NCBI GenBank assembly: GCA_002716165.1
Contig: PAZT01000017.1
Coordinates: 21,545-56,994, forward strand
Direction of reading: 5' to 3'
DNA: 35,450 bases
Source of the DNA: Deltaproteobacteria bacterium
Lineage (GTDB): Bacteria; SAR324; NAC60-12
Within the stretch, counting starts at the first letter, position 1; every line of letters starts with the position of its first letter. The position numbers and the translations under genes were made by a program. This document shows, one piece after another, positions 8,938 through 17,950 of the stretch. A model generated the notes under the pieces. The model was not told the DNA's origin, did no database searches, and saw only the letters and a list, made by a program, of their open reading frames with translations.

Positions 8938-9708
8938 TTGAGTTTACTAGATTTCCTTCATCGTAGAAAAGCGGAAAATTTATTGTGGGAAACTGAAGAT
9001 TCTGGGCTTAAAGTAGAAGTGTGGGAGAAACATGATAGACGTGAAATGCGCTTTGGCAACCATATTATGCAGAGTGTATTTTCACGAAATAATCCATATC
9101 ATCTTGTTCTGCCATATTCTCGATTCATGGTTTTGGGCCTGATTTTCTGTCCTGATCCTAAATCAGCTCTCCATTTGGGACTTGGAGGAGGAAGCATTCC
9201 TCGTTGGCTTCACTTCCATTTCCCTGAACTGCAGCAAAAGGTAATTGAAAAGAATGCCTCAGTCATTGAAGCTGCAAATCGATTTTTTGATTTTCCAGTC
9301 GACAAGAGGCTATGCGTTATTCATGAAGATGCAGAAAAAATTATACCAAAATTAGAATCAAAATTTGATTTGATTTTTTTGGATGCTTTTGGAGAATACG
9401 GTGCTCCAGAAGAGGTGACAAATGTTAATTTTTTAAAAAAAATTAATTACTGTCTGAATCCAAGCGGTTGGCTTGTTGGAAATTTATGGACCGTAACTGG
9501 AGATTTTATTAAGTTCCGAAGACAATGGCGTACAACATTTAAGCAGTTATATCAAGCACGTGCTAACGCGAAGGGAAATATAATACTTTACGCCAGTCAA
9601 AATTCAAAAGTTTCTGAAATGAAAAGTTTAAAGTATATTTCAAAAAAACTTCAAAAACATCACCAATTGGATTTCTATAAAATGATAAGAAAACTTGAGT
9701 TTGAATAA
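8938..9708 (+). CDS. Spermidine-synthase-like class I methyltransferase-fold protein
   Basis: The 256-residue product has the polyamine-synthase/methyltransferase core. HLGLGGGSIPRWL (79-91) is the glycine loop. VIEKN with Glu104 is the acidic residue that holds the nucleoside ribose. HEDAEKIIPKL and FDLIFLDAFGEYGAPEEV match the next two strands and the active-site loop. The usual N-terminal beta domain is short. Many such single-domain proteins are annotated as spermidine synthases without proof, and other aminopropyltransferase or methyltransferase roles are open. The only in-frame start that keeps the N-terminus is a TTG with no clear ribosome-binding site, so the start is uncertain. Confidence 0.75.
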   Translation: MSLLDFLHRRKAENLLWETEDSGLKVEVWEKHDRREMRFGNHIMQSVFSRNNPYHLVLPYSRFMVLGLIFCPDPKSALHLGLGGGSIPRWLHFHFPELQQKVIEKNASVIEAANRFFDFPVDKRLCVIHEDAEKIIPKLESKFDLIFLDAFGEYGAPEEVTNVNFLKKINYCLNPSGWLVGNLWTVTGDFIKFRRQWRTTFKQLYQARANAKGNIILYASQNSKVSEMKSLKYISKKLQKHHQLDFYKMIRKLEFE

Positions 9709-9726
9709 ACAAACCAAAAAAGAAAA

Positions 9727-9776
9727 CTAAAAAAATATATTTTTTTAGCTTATGCAGTTTTAAGCCTTTTTAAGGC
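9727..9776. terminator. Palindrome and small hairpin after the spermidine-synthase-like gene
   Basis: A perfect 22-base palindrome, CTAAAAAAATATATTTTTTTAG, lies at 9727-9748, 18 bases after the stop codon. A second short hairpin (GCCTT-TTT-AAGGC, 9764-9776) follows. Either could end transcription of the upstream gene before the MFS gene. The first has no unpaired loop and only A-T core pairs, so it is weak as an RNA hairpin. Confidence 0.35.
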
Positions 9777-9874
9777 AATTAATCATTTAAATTTAAATTA
9801 TTATAAGGTGTGGAAAACATTATGCTTCACAAAACTCACTATAGCTTGATATTCCCAGTGTATATTGAGATTTG

Positions 9875-11065
9875 ATGAAAAATTCTCGAAGATCTTTTTA
9901 TTTGCCGTTTACCCTTGGACACTTTGCCAACGATTTAGTCCCTTGCTCTGTGGTCGTACTTGCACCATCAATTGCTCTAGAAATGGGACTAAAACCGATG
10001 GAGGTTGGCTTATTGTTGACCCTGCACACGCTCGGAAGTGCTCTAGGATTTTTCCCGGCCGGTTTATTGGCAGATTCTGCAAGGAACCGGGGGAACCTAC
10101 TAATGCTTACCTTCTGGTGGGTCGGACTAGGTTACCTTCTTGCATCCTGGGCTCAAGGATTCTGGTCACTTGCAATTCTTTTTGCATTAGCTGGTTGTGG
10201 TGATGCAGCATGGCATCCTTTGGCTACGGCAATACTTGTAAAGTCTGATCCACAAAATAGAGGTCAAGCTTTGGGCTTTCATGCAGTTGGCGGGACACTC
10301 TCGGCAGTTATAGGACCGGTGATAGCAGGAATTATGCTTGCTTCAATGGACTGGCGCAAGACTCTGCATTGGATAATCCTGCCTACCTTGATAGTGGGCG
10401 TACTCTTTCTTAAGATCCGTAAATTGGTTCCTGAACAGTCCCATCGAAAGGTTATTTCCAAAGAGAAATTTCAGCATCTTTGGAAAAGCTGGACCAAAAA
10501 AAATGGTCTATTGATCATCTGCCTGATGAGCAGCTATCATATGTCACTGGTGGCATTGATTAGCATGATTCCACTCTACCTTAGAGAATTTCACGAACTA
10601 AGTTCGGCTAAGACAGGTTTGGCCTTTGGCATGATGATTCTTTCAGGAGCTTTTATGCAACCATTGATGGGAAGATTATCAGATCGGGTTGGAAGACGAC
10701 GGGTGATTGTTTTTGGAATTGCTACTTCTGCTGTGTGCGCATTTTTTATACCATTTTTAGAAAGTTTAGGGCTGCTTTTAATGATAATTATATTTCTACT
10801 TGTCGGTGTAGGACTGCTTGAAGGAATTCGCTCATCACTACTTGCTGCTGCAGTAGAATACACTGGTGGCCGTGAAGGAACTACCCTTGGATTTGCCTAC
10901 ACCCTGATGGATGGGATTGGGGCCTTCGGCGCTCTGATTGCAGGATGGGCCGCAGGAATCCAGTTCAGTCATGTTTTTGTACTTGCAGGAATTATATGTA
11001 CTTTTTCACTTATTTTTTGTTTTTCCGTTTCTTTGAGTTCAGATAATGTTACTCACACAGCTTAA
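9875..11065 (+). CDS. MFS transporter, fosmidomycin-resistance (Fsr)-like
   Basis: A 396-residue inner-membrane protein with about 12 hydrophobic segments. The opening YLPFTLGHFANDLVP, with an Asn-Asp pair in the first helix, matches the Fsr/YfnC branch of the major facilitator superfamily. The loop 2-3 motif appears as GFFPAGLLADSARNR, and the matching loop in the second half as LMGRLSDRVGRRRV. Fsr exports fosmidomycin in E. coli; other branch members have unknown substrates, so a small-molecule efflux role is inferred. The ATG at 9875 is preferred to the TTG one codon earlier. It ends 19 bases before the metalloprotease gene, so the two are probably in one operon. Confidence 0.88.
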   Translation: MKNSRRSFYLPFTLGHFANDLVPCSVVVLAPSIALEMGLKPMEVGLLLTLHTLGSALGFFPAGLLADSARNRGNLLMLTFWWVGLGYLLASWAQGFWSLAILFALAGCGDAAWHPLATAILVKSDPQNRGQALGFHAVGGTLSAVIGPVIAGIMLASMDWRKTLHWIILPTLIVGVLFLKIRKLVPEQSHRKVISKEKFQHLWKSWTKKNGLLIICLMSSYHMSLVALISMIPLYLREFHELSSAKTGLAFGMMILSGAFMQPLMGRLSDRVGRRRVIVFGIATSAVCAFFIPFLESLGLLLMIIIFLLVGVGLLEGIRSSLLAAAVEYTGGREGTTLGFAYTLMDGIGAFGALIAGWAAGIQFSHVFVLAGIICTFSLIFCFSVSLSSDNVTHTA

Positions 11066-11084
11066 AAAAAAATATAAATACTTG

Positions 11085-12239
11085 ATGAAAATAATATTTG
11101 ATATTATTTGCTATTTTTTCTGTTCAAGTCTGTTCTTGATTTCGTGCTCCAACAACGATAGTTCATCAGGCAGTTCAAGTTCTTCAGAAACAACTTCTTC
11201 TTCAGACAACTCTACCAACTCTACCTCATCATATTTAGTTTCAGAAATCACACAAACTAATGAAGGGGACGGCTATCTTAGTGGATCATTTGAAGTGCCA
11301 AGCAATGGTATTTCATTTATGTTATCTACTTTTATGGATAATAATTCTGCTGTGGGATTTTATTCTCTGACTGATCCTGATGGAATCAACATTTTAAATT
11401 CTTCTTCAGCATTATACAGTTATTCATCTGGGAGTTTGGGAGCTTATGGATTTGCCAGTGTTTTGGTCCCACATACTACTAACTTCAGTGCAAAAGCTGG
11501 GACATGGACATTTAAAAACTACAACAACGATAGGGTTAAACTTAACGTGCGCACGGGGTCGACTCCATCTACGGCAACATTTTCTGTACAGGCTTACATC
11601 ACAGGCACAACTTGGTCTGCTAATGATATTGCATCTGCATTGTCTGTGATGTCAAATATATTTAATACGAATGGGATCACTTTGTCCTTGAAAGAAACTA
11701 TTACAATTAGTGACGGGCAATATGCAACTATAAGTAGCAGTTTTACAGATTCAACAACTTCGGCCTTAATTTCTCAAGGAAGTGAAGATTCTGTGAATTT
11801 ATTTTTTGTTGAAGACCAACCATCAAGTGAAACAGCAATCCTTGGTGTTTCGTCGGGTATCCCCGGAGCAATGGCTATTGCAAGTTCATGGAACGGAGTA
11901 ATTAATTATCTTTCGGCACATGCTATTGGTTCTAGTCTTAGCAGTCAATTGCTAGGAGAAACAGCAGCTCATGAAATGGGACACTGGTTAGGGCTCTTTC
12001 ATACAACTGAATCAACTGGTGACTCTTTTGATCCACTATCAGACACGGCCCAATGTCCTTTAAGCCTTGATCAAGACAGTGACGATAAAGTCAATGCTGA
12101 AGAATGCAACGGATATGGTGCAGATAATCTTATGTTCTGGACAACATGGTCAGCTTCATCGCAAGCAGCTGGTAAGACCCAGGAAAACCTATCCTCTGAA
12201 CAACAATACATCCTGAAGTATTCACCAATTGCAAAGTAA
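11085..12239 (+). CDS. Metzincin-type zinc metalloprotease lipoprotein
   Basis: A 384-residue lipoprotein: the signal peptide ends in the lipobox LISC, followed by a Ser/Thr/Asn-rich linker of about 40 residues that would act as a flexible tether. The catalytic motif HEMGHWLGLFH (296-306) is a full metzincin HExxHxxGxxH, with three zinc His and the catalytic Glu. Downstream DPLSDTAQC and DNLMFW (a likely Met-turn) resemble the M43 pappalysin/cytophagalysin pattern, as does LSSEQQYILKYSP at the end. The N-terminal half has a beta-rich look (PSNGISFMLST, KAGTWTFKNYNND) like a pre-peptidase domain. I chose the ATG at 11085 because it places the hydrophobic region correctly. The substrate is unknown; it probably works at the outer membrane or cell surface. 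Confidence 0.85.
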   Translation: MKIIFDIICYFFCSSLFLISCSNNDSSSGSSSSSETTSSSDNSTNSTSSYLVSEITQTNEGDGYLSGSFEVPSNGISFMLSTFMDNNSAVGFYSLTDPDGINILNSSSALYSYSSGSLGAYGFASVLVPHTTNFSAKAGTWTFKNYNNDRVKLNVRTGSTPSTATFSVQAYITGTTWSANDIASALSVMSNIFNTNGITLSLKETITISDGQYATISSSFTDSTTSALISQGSEDSVNLFFVEDQPSSETAILGVSSGIPGAMAIASSWNGVINYLSAHAIGSSLSSQLLGETAAHEMGHWLGLFHTTESTGDSFDPLSDTAQCPLSLDQDSDDKVNAEECNGYGADNLMFWTTWSASSQAAGKTQENLSSEQQYILKYSPIAK

Positions 12240-12285
12240 ATAATTTTATCAAAATGTTACAACATTAATTTAGCAAAGGAGAATT

Positions 12286-12789
12286 ATGAGATATTTTTTA
12301 ATAACTTGTATTATTTTTTGTAACTTGAGCGTAATTGCGGTTGCTGATCAGAATAAGGAGCAGGTTTTGAAATTACTTGAAGGCCGTCATTGGAAACTTG
12401 ACATAAGGGCATTTAATAAACTTGGAGATAATACAGATCTTATTTTGATTGAAATTGCTAAAAATGATTTACTGATGAACGTTTTAAGATTCAGAGCGTT
12501 AGAGGTATTGTCACTTTTTCCAACAGATAGGACTGCTGATTTCTTAGAATATACTGCTGAAAAAGCATTCACTCCTATGGCAAGACGAGGATTTCAAGCT
12601 ATGAAACGCAGCTTCGCTAAAACAAAACCAGAAAGAGTAAAACTTCTGGCAACAAAATTGTTAAAACACAAAAACGCAAATATACGAATTTCTGCTGCAA
12701 AATATATTCGTTCCAAAGATCAAACTTTATTCAGAAACTATATCAAGACAGAGAAGGAGAACTGGGTGAAAAAAGAGGTTCAGAAATAG
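12286..12789 (+). CDS. Secreted HEAT-repeat-like protein (167 aa)
   Basis: A signal peptide is evident, with probable cleavage after VIAVA near residue 20. The mature part is almost all helix-forming, in pairs such as DLILIEIAKNDLLMNVLRFRALEVLSLF and KLLATKLLKHKNANIRISAAKYI, which read like HEAT/armadillo repeats. AAGGAG lies 9 bases before the ATG, one of the best ribosome-binding sites here. It follows the metalloprotease by 46 bases with no terminator seen, so it is likely in the same transcript. HEAT proteins bind other proteins; a periplasmic scaffold or partner of the protease is inference only. It converges on slt with a 19-base gap. Confidence 0.72.
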   Translation: MRYFLITCIIFCNLSVIAVADQNKEQVLKLLEGRHWKLDIRAFNKLGDNTDLILIEIAKNDLLMNVLRFRALEVLSLFPTDRTADFLEYTAEKAFTPMARRGFQAMKRSFAKTKPERVKLLATKLLKHKNANIRISAAKYIRSKDQTLFRNYIKTEKENWVKKEVQK

Positions 12790-12808
12790 TTGATTTAAGA
12801 CTGAAAAT

Positions 12809-15013
12809 TTATGAACTATATATTTTTTTGTATAGTTTGTAGCTACGGTAAACTCTCTTGACATAATTTTTTGTTTCATTAAATGGGATTTGTTCTACGA
12901 ATACATCTATAGGCTTTCCTTTCCAGCGTTTAATCCATTTTATCATGTTGTGGGGGCCTGCATTATAACTTCCTGCTGTGTAAATAAGTTCAGACTTGAA
13001 GCGTGCAGAAAGTCCACCTAGATATATTGTCCCAAGTAATGTATTCAGCTCAGGATTATAAATTTCCTCTTTTCTCTTTAACTCAATTTTTTTCTTTTTT
13101 GCTACATGTCTTGCGGTAGCCGGCATGAGTTGCATAAGTCCCATTGCTTTCGAAGATGACAAAGCCGTTGGATTAAAATGACTTTCTTCACGCATTATAG
13201 CTAAGGCGAAATAGGGGTCAATTCCTGCTTTTTTTGATAAACTTTTCAACCGAGACCAGTAAGGCCTAGGATAAGCCAGTTCCCAAAGAGGATATTCTCC
13301 CACCTCGTGCGTAACTAGGTGAGGAAGATAATAATTTGCGACTATCCTCAGCAAAGAAAAATATTCTCCTTTGCGATAAAGCAAATGGCTGATATGCCAG
13401 TTCTTTGTACTGTCTTTGTAATTTCCTATTCCCGCAAACAGTTCCTTGATAGCTTGTTCTGATTCATCAATATCAAAAAGGAATTCAGTTCTATAAAGCA
13501 GATTTTTAGTATTTTGGCTAATTGGTTTTTCCGGTTTAATATAACGCTTTGATTTGCGATTTTTGACTAAAGATAAAAGTCTTTCGGGAATATTATTTTC
13601 TGAAAGAAAACGCATTCCATAGTATGTATTTGGCTTATTAATAATTAGTCGTTTAAAACTTTTATCTGCAAGTTCATTTTGTCCTGTTTCTCTGAGTAAT
13701 TTCCCCTGCCAGTAAAGCATTTTTGCCTGCACTTCTGAATTATATATTGTTATGTTAAGACCACTTTTAAGATAAAGAAGAGCATCTTTTACATTATTAT
13801 TCTTTTTATGTGACCAAGCCAGTCGCCAAGCTGACTTAGGAGCCAGTCGATGTTTTGGAAATTTTTTCAGCAAGCGATTCCACCAAAATTGAGCTTTTTT
13901 GATATCTGAATCAAGCATGTAGCGCGAAGCAAATGTATCGAAGAGAATAGGTAGATGACTTGAATTAGGGTTTAGTCTTTCCAGTTTATATATTAAGCTT
14001 CTTCCTTCAGGAATATTTTTTCTTTTTATATACGATCGAGCAGTCCAGTAAAGCTGAGTTTCTTTAGGTAACAGCCATTTTTTTGTTAGAATTCCCTCTT
14101 GGTATAATTTGATTATGCGAGAATAATATTTTTCTGTGAACATTGCTTTAATGTATGAATTACCAAGATTTTTGGTGACTTTTCTGCTCATCTCTTTACT
14201 TAACAACGGAAGGTGTTCCATGAGGTATTGTTCCAACCCAAGCTTTTTCAGTGTGTGCACACGATTATTAATTTCTTTAGAAGTCATCTTTTTAAGGTCG
14301 GTTATCTTCAACTGTTTATGGGAAAGCCTTGCTGAAGCTTCATCAATAGGATACTGCCACCCCAACACTTTGTATTCATGCTCAACTTTATGCCCATAAA
14401 GATCTGCTCCCTTTATGTATATAGAATGGAGTTTATAATCTTTCAGGAACCAGTTCTTATTTTTTCTAGTATCATGTAGAAAATTGTAAATTAGCTCCGT
14501 TACTTTGTCTGTATGAAATGATTTTTTCAACTCTTCACGGAGTGAATTTATGTAATATTCCTTTTTCTGATGTTGAAGCAGCTTTCTGATTTCCGCAAGG
14601 CCTTCCCTTTGTTTTGAAGCATGAAGCAGAACTCGTATTTTTTGAAAAAGCCAAGCGTCTTTGATTATTGACCCTTTATTAAGTCTAAGACTTTCCAAAG
14701 CTTCTTTGTAGTTTCCATTCTGAAGATGACATTTTGACTGTATTATTCTTGACCGGCTCCATAGTCCACTATTAGCCCATGCCTCTGGTTTGGATAAATG
14801 AGTCAATTGCTGCAGCAGTTTCTTGCATTCTCCTTTTTCATAGTAGTCAAAATATGGTTTCCATAATTGATTATTATGAGCTTTGACTATATTAAGTGAA
14901 TTAAAAAATACGAGTATGAGACAAAATACAGTTGCTGTTTTAAAGCATCCCTGAATCAATTTCCTGGTTGACCCAATAAATTTATAATTTAAGTGGTTTT
15001 TATGTGAAAACAT
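12809..15013 (-). CDS. slt: Soluble lytic murein transglycosylase (Slt70-like)
   Basis: A 734-residue periplasmic enzyme that cleaves peptidoglycan to 1,6-anhydro-muramic products. The first 45 or so residues hold a hydrophobic signal segment ending near IVKA. A long region of helical TPR-like repeats follows (for example AQFWWNRLLKKFPKHRLAPKSA), as in the superhelical ring of Slt70. The C-terminal SLT domain has AIMREESHFNP with the catalytic Glu near residue 609, AMGLMQLMPATA, and the third motif AGSYNAGPHNM. The length and order fit Slt70 rather than the short membrane-bound types. It is divergent from the unknown gene at 15151. Confidence 0.92.
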   Translation of the reverse strand: MFSHKNHLNYKFIGSTRKLIQGCFKTATVFCLILVFFNSLNIVKAHNNQLWKPYFDYYEKGECKKLLQQLTHLSKPEAWANSGLWSRSRIIQSKCHLQNGNYKEALESLRLNKGSIIKDAWLFQKIRVLLHASKQREGLAEIRKLLQHQKKEYYINSLREELKKSFHTDKVTELIYNFLHDTRKNKNWFLKDYKLHSIYIKGADLYGHKVEHEYKVLGWQYPIDEASARLSHKQLKITDLKKMTSKEINNRVHTLKKLGLEQYLMEHLPLLSKEMSRKVTKNLGNSYIKAMFTEKYYSRIIKLYQEGILTKKWLLPKETQLYWTARSYIKRKNIPEGRSLIYKLERLNPNSSHLPILFDTFASRYMLDSDIKKAQFWWNRLLKKFPKHRLAPKSAWRLAWSHKKNNNVKDALLYLKSGLNITIYNSEVQAKMLYWQGKLLRETGQNELADKSFKRLIINKPNTYYGMRFLSENNIPERLLSLVKNRKSKRYIKPEKPISQNTKNLLYRTEFLFDIDESEQAIKELFAGIGNYKDSTKNWHISHLLYRKGEYFSLLRIVANYYLPHLVTHEVGEYPLWELAYPRPYWSRLKSLSKKAGIDPYFALAIMREESHFNPTALSSSKAMGLMQLMPATARHVAKKKKIELKRKEEIYNPELNTLLGTIYLGGLSARFKSELIYTAGSYNAGPHNMIKWIKRWKGKPIDVFVEQIPFNETKNYVKRVYRSYKLYKKIYSS

Positions 15014-15150
15014 GTCTAATGTCAGTTGGTACAGTTGGTGCTTTGTTTGGTTGGAATGAGGAATAAATGTTCCTTTTTTAAGATATTAAAAAAGCAAGAG
15101 CAAATTTCTTGCCTGACATCTTTATATGATCCGAATAAAGGGAAATTCTG

Positions 15151-15885
15151 ATGACTTTAAAAACTAAAGTGAATGATGAACTTTATGAAAAGAAGCAAAA
15201 AAATGATTCCCCTGATGAATCTTACCAAATTGACTCCATGCAGCCATTAATCATAAAGCAGGCTCAAAGTAAATCTAAAGGGACTAAGTCACTACCATAT
15301 TATTTTGGCTCAGATACTTATAGTGTTTACACTAACCTAAATAATCCTTTTATGGTGGGAATTCTTAATTCTGATACAGATACTATTCAATTGGACCCAA
15401 TAAAAACTCAAAGTCTTTTTCAGCGAATGGAAAAGGAAGCAACATATTCTATTGAATATCCACTAAACATTTCAGCTCACAAAAAAAGAAAAATAACTTC
15501 TCCTATTAATCGTTCTGCTGAAGAAAAAGAAAAAAATCTGATTGCTAGTGAAGTGATGTTAAAAGATGCTTCATCTGAATATCTGCCCAAGGAAAAACTG
15601 GTGGAAGATAAACGCAGATTAAGTGCATATATTGAGGGTTTTTTTGATCATATGTTAAAACGTCTCGGAGAACATCCTGGAGAATTACCAGCAATAATTA
15701 ATGAATTGGTAGCAATGTTTGTTAAACACAAGATTAAAATCCGATTTTATAAAGCATTTATTCAAATTAGAAATCTAACTGAATTAATAAAAACACTTAA
15801 AAAGATTAGTGATGACAATGAAATAGAAAATTTTGAGCTTTTCTGTAGTGCACTTTTTGTATTTTATACTTCCAAAATGAGTTGA
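15151..15885 (+). CDS. Conserved-looking hypothetical protein (244 aa), upstream of alr
   Basis: I do not recognise this family. AAAGGGAAA lies just before the ATG. The first 150 residues are polar and look loosely structured, with one apparently folded patch (YYFGSDTYSVYTNLNNPFMVG). Residues 150-244 are strongly helical (RRLSAYIEGFFDHMLKRLGE, then a basic KHKIKIRFYKAF, then alternating hydrophobic heptads). There is no signal peptide and no membrane segment. It ends 47 bases before the alanine racemase ATG, so the two probably share a transcript. The good ribosome site and long frame make it a real gene; the function is unknown. Confidence 0.7.
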   Translation: MTLKTKVNDELYEKKQKNDSPDESYQIDSMQPLIIKQAQSKSKGTKSLPYYFGSDTYSVYTNLNNPFMVGILNSDTDTIQLDPIKTQSLFQRMEKEATYSIEYPLNISAHKKRKITSPINRSAEEKEKNLIASEVMLKDASSEYLPKEKLVEDKRRLSAYIEGFFDHMLKRLGEHPGELPAIINELVAMFVKHKIKIRFYKAFIQIRNLTELIKTLKKISDDNEIENFELFCSALFVFYTSKMS

Positions 15886-15932
15886 AATTAGTTTCCAAAT
15901 TACTTCTACATTTAAACATTTCTTCTAGCAAA

Positions 15933-17039
15933 ATGAGACCGTCATTTATCGAAGTTGATCTGAATATTCTCCAACAGAATCTCATGTTAATAAGAGAACA
16001 CATCGATAACCGTCCTGTTATGGCAGTGTTGAAATCAAACGCATATGGTCACGGATTAGTCAGAGTTGCTCATCTTTACGAGCAACTTGGAGTTAATTCT
16101 TTAGGAGTGGCTTTACCGGAAGAAGGTATTATCTTGCGTAAGTCAGGAATTTCGCTTCCTATTTTAGTTTTTGGAGGGATACTTAAGGAACAGATCCCAG
16201 AATTAATGGAGTGGGACCTCGAATTTTTTGTGCTATCTTTTGAAATGCTTAATTACACTGAAAAATTTTGTAAAACTCAAAATCAGTTTGCAAAAGTTCA
16301 TCTAAAAATAGATAGCGGTATGGGAAGAATTGGAGTCATTGCTGAAAACTCTAAGAGTTTTATAGCCTCAGCTTTGGATTCAGATCACATAAATATTAAA
16401 GGAGTATGCTCTCATTTAGCTTGCGCAGATGATCCTGAAGATCCTATGACTCATGAGCAGATAGATAGGTTCTTAGAGGCTGTGTCAGTTTTTGAAAAAT
16501 TAGGAGTAAATACTCCATTAAGACATATAGCAAATTCTGGAGGAGTACTGTATTTCCCTCAGTCTCACCTTGATATTGTGCGTCCAGGCATAATTCTTTT
16601 TGGCGTATACCCGGAACCTGCTTGTCGAAGAATACTTGAACTCAAACCTGCACTGACTTTAAAATCAAAGGTATCATTTCACAAATCTATCCCACCAGGA
16701 TTTTCTATAAGTTATGGTGCTACCTGGACTTCAAAAAATACTTCAGAAATTTCTACAATTCCGCTGGGCTATGGAGATGGATATCCTAGATACCTTTCAA
16801 ACCGTGGTGAAGTGCTTATAAACGGGAAGCGCCGTCCGATAGTCGGCAAAGTTTGCATGGATCAATTTATGGTTAACTGTAAATATGAGAATCAAAAAGC
16901 TGGAGAAGAAGTTATAGTTATTGGTGAACAGTGTGGCCAGAGTATTACGGTCGAAGAGATTGCAAAATGGGCAGAAACAATTCCATATGAAATATTGACA
17001 AATCTTAATGAACGCCTGCCGAGAAACTATATAAATTAA
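15933..17039 (+). CDS. alr: Alanine racemase
   Basis: The PLP enzyme that makes D-alanine for peptidoglycan. The product has 368 residues from the ATG at 15933. The PLP lysine is Lys34 in AVLKSNAYGHG. The second catalytic base is Tyr261 in SISYGATW. LKIDSGMGRIG, the RPGIILFG strand, LGYGDGYPR and GKVCMDQFMV are all family hallmarks. A TTG further upstream (15882) would add 17 residues and overlap the previous gene, but the ATG starts where the family does. A strong hairpin follows at 17065. Confidence 0.96.
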   Translation: MRPSFIEVDLNILQQNLMLIREHIDNRPVMAVLKSNAYGHGLVRVAHLYEQLGVNSLGVALPEEGIILRKSGISLPILVFGGILKEQIPELMEWDLEFFVLSFEMLNYTEKFCKTQNQFAKVHLKIDSGMGRIGVIAENSKSFIASALDSDHINIKGVCSHLACADDPEDPMTHEQIDRFLEAVSVFEKLGVNTPLRHIANSGGVLYFPQSHLDIVRPGIILFGVYPEPACRRILELKPALTLKSKVSFHKSIPPGFSISYGATWTSKNTSEISTIPLGYGDGYPRYLSNRGEVLINGKRRPIVGKVCMDQFMVNCKYENQKAGEEVIVIGEQCGQSITVEEIAKWAETIPYEILTNLNERLPRNYIN

Positions 17040-17064
17040 CTAGTGATGATTTTGGCTAGAAATA

Positions 17065-17101
17065 CAAATAAAAACATTACACACCACAATGTTTTTATTT
17101 G
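17065..17101. terminator. Bidirectional hairpin terminator between alr and the small lipoprotein gene
   Basis: CAAATAAAAACATT (17065-17078) and AATGTTTTTATTTG (17088-17101) are exact reverse complements, giving a perfect 14-bp stem around a 9-base loop, with five T in the 3' arm and five A in the 5' arm. It lies 25 bases past the alr stop, between two convergent genes. The stem is AT-rich. I see no gene in the remaining 17102-17309. Confidence 0.6.
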
Positions 17102-17309
17102 GAAAAATCTGGTTAAATTTCAATTCCTTATATAAATAAATTTTTGTGAGTTTGTATTTTCTGTTTTTTGATTGATTAAGGAAAAGTTCGGAAGGGAAAA
17201 AATTGGGATTAATTCGGGTAGTTTTTAAAATTTTTTTTATTTTGCCTGAAGGTAATTAGCTTTTGATTAGTCTAATTTTATTAAAATTAAATAGTTATTA
17301 TTTGGTTGT

Positions 17310-17504
17310 TTATTTCAAACATTTAATTAATGCGGTATCATCCTCGAATGATAAGACATTATACTTTCTTCCACAATTTTCAAAAGCATGAATTTTTAAT
17401 TCATCAGCGGTTCTGGCTTTCACAAATTTTTCCTTAAATGTCTTCATACATGCTGTTGTATACAAAATACATATAATTAAAATGACACACTTATATAAAT
17501 TCAT
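17310..17504 (-). CDS. Small lipoprotein, paralogue-like to 2436-2666 (64 aa)
   Basis: A short lipoprotein with a hydrophobic N-terminus and the lipobox YTTAC (lipidated Cys19). The mature part is about 45 residues, with two cysteines in AFENC and LIKCL. Its second half aligns with the small lipoprotein at 2436-2666 at the same spacings: a Leu-x-Ile/Val-x-Ala entry, a Cys, an aromatic-x-Val-Leu-x-x-Glu core, and a terminal A-x-I-x-C. No neighbour is close on its strand, so it is probably a single-gene unit. The family and role are unknown to me. Confidence 0.65.
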   Translation of the reverse strand: MNLYKCVILIICILYTTACMKTFKEKFVKARTADELKIHAFENCGRKYNVLSFEDDTALIKCLK

Positions 17505-17950
17505 TGTATATGAAGCTAAATTGTTATTTTAATTAGGCAGATATTTTTCTTTAACACAATTAAACCTGAATTTTATATTAAATTTCATAATTAGCTCATT
17601 CAAAGCAATAGAATAATGCATTCATTCTAGTCAGAATTTTCCAGAAGGCCATCGTTTGTTGCTTGCTAATTCATTTACTACATTAATATTTGCAAGAAGA
17701 CTTTCTTCTGGCTAATATAAATATATTTCATTATCGTCACTATTTATATTTTTAAACTATAAGCAGTTTAAAACAGAAAATTTTTAATAACAGCTTTAAG
17801 TAAATATATTCAATAATGATGCTTATCTTAAAAAGGGTGAAAAATTCTTTATTTCTAATCTAACTTTTACCAATTATTAGTTTAGAATGGTTTCAAAAAG
17901 GTTTAAATTAACATTTTTTTTCACCTTATGAAAAAACCATAATAAAACAT
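17505..17950. other. 446-base gap without a convincing gene
   Basis: This AT-rich interval separates the small lipoprotein start from the 3' end of the LtaS-like gene. A 26-codon open stretch on the minus strand (17631-17711) looks coding-like but has no start codon and stops on both sides. A short inverted repeat (TTTTTTCA/TGAAAAAA, 17915-17936) lies just past the LtaS-like stop. Its right part presumably carries the lipoprotein promoter, but I cannot place it with confidence. Confidence 0.4.

Noticed and set aside
9865..10203. Cys/Arg-rich plus-strand frame overlapping the MFS gene
   Set aside because: The MFS frame has clear family motifs over the same bases; this is its shifted shadow.
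17631..17711. 26-codon coding-like stretch on the minus strand
   Set aside because: It has no start codon and is bounded by stops. It could be a gene fragment, but is too short to support.
17915..17936. TTTTTTCA/TGAAAAAA inverted repeat after the LtaS-like gene
   Set aside because: The stem is only 8 bp of almost pure A-T with no following T-run on the gene's strand; expected by chance in such sequence.
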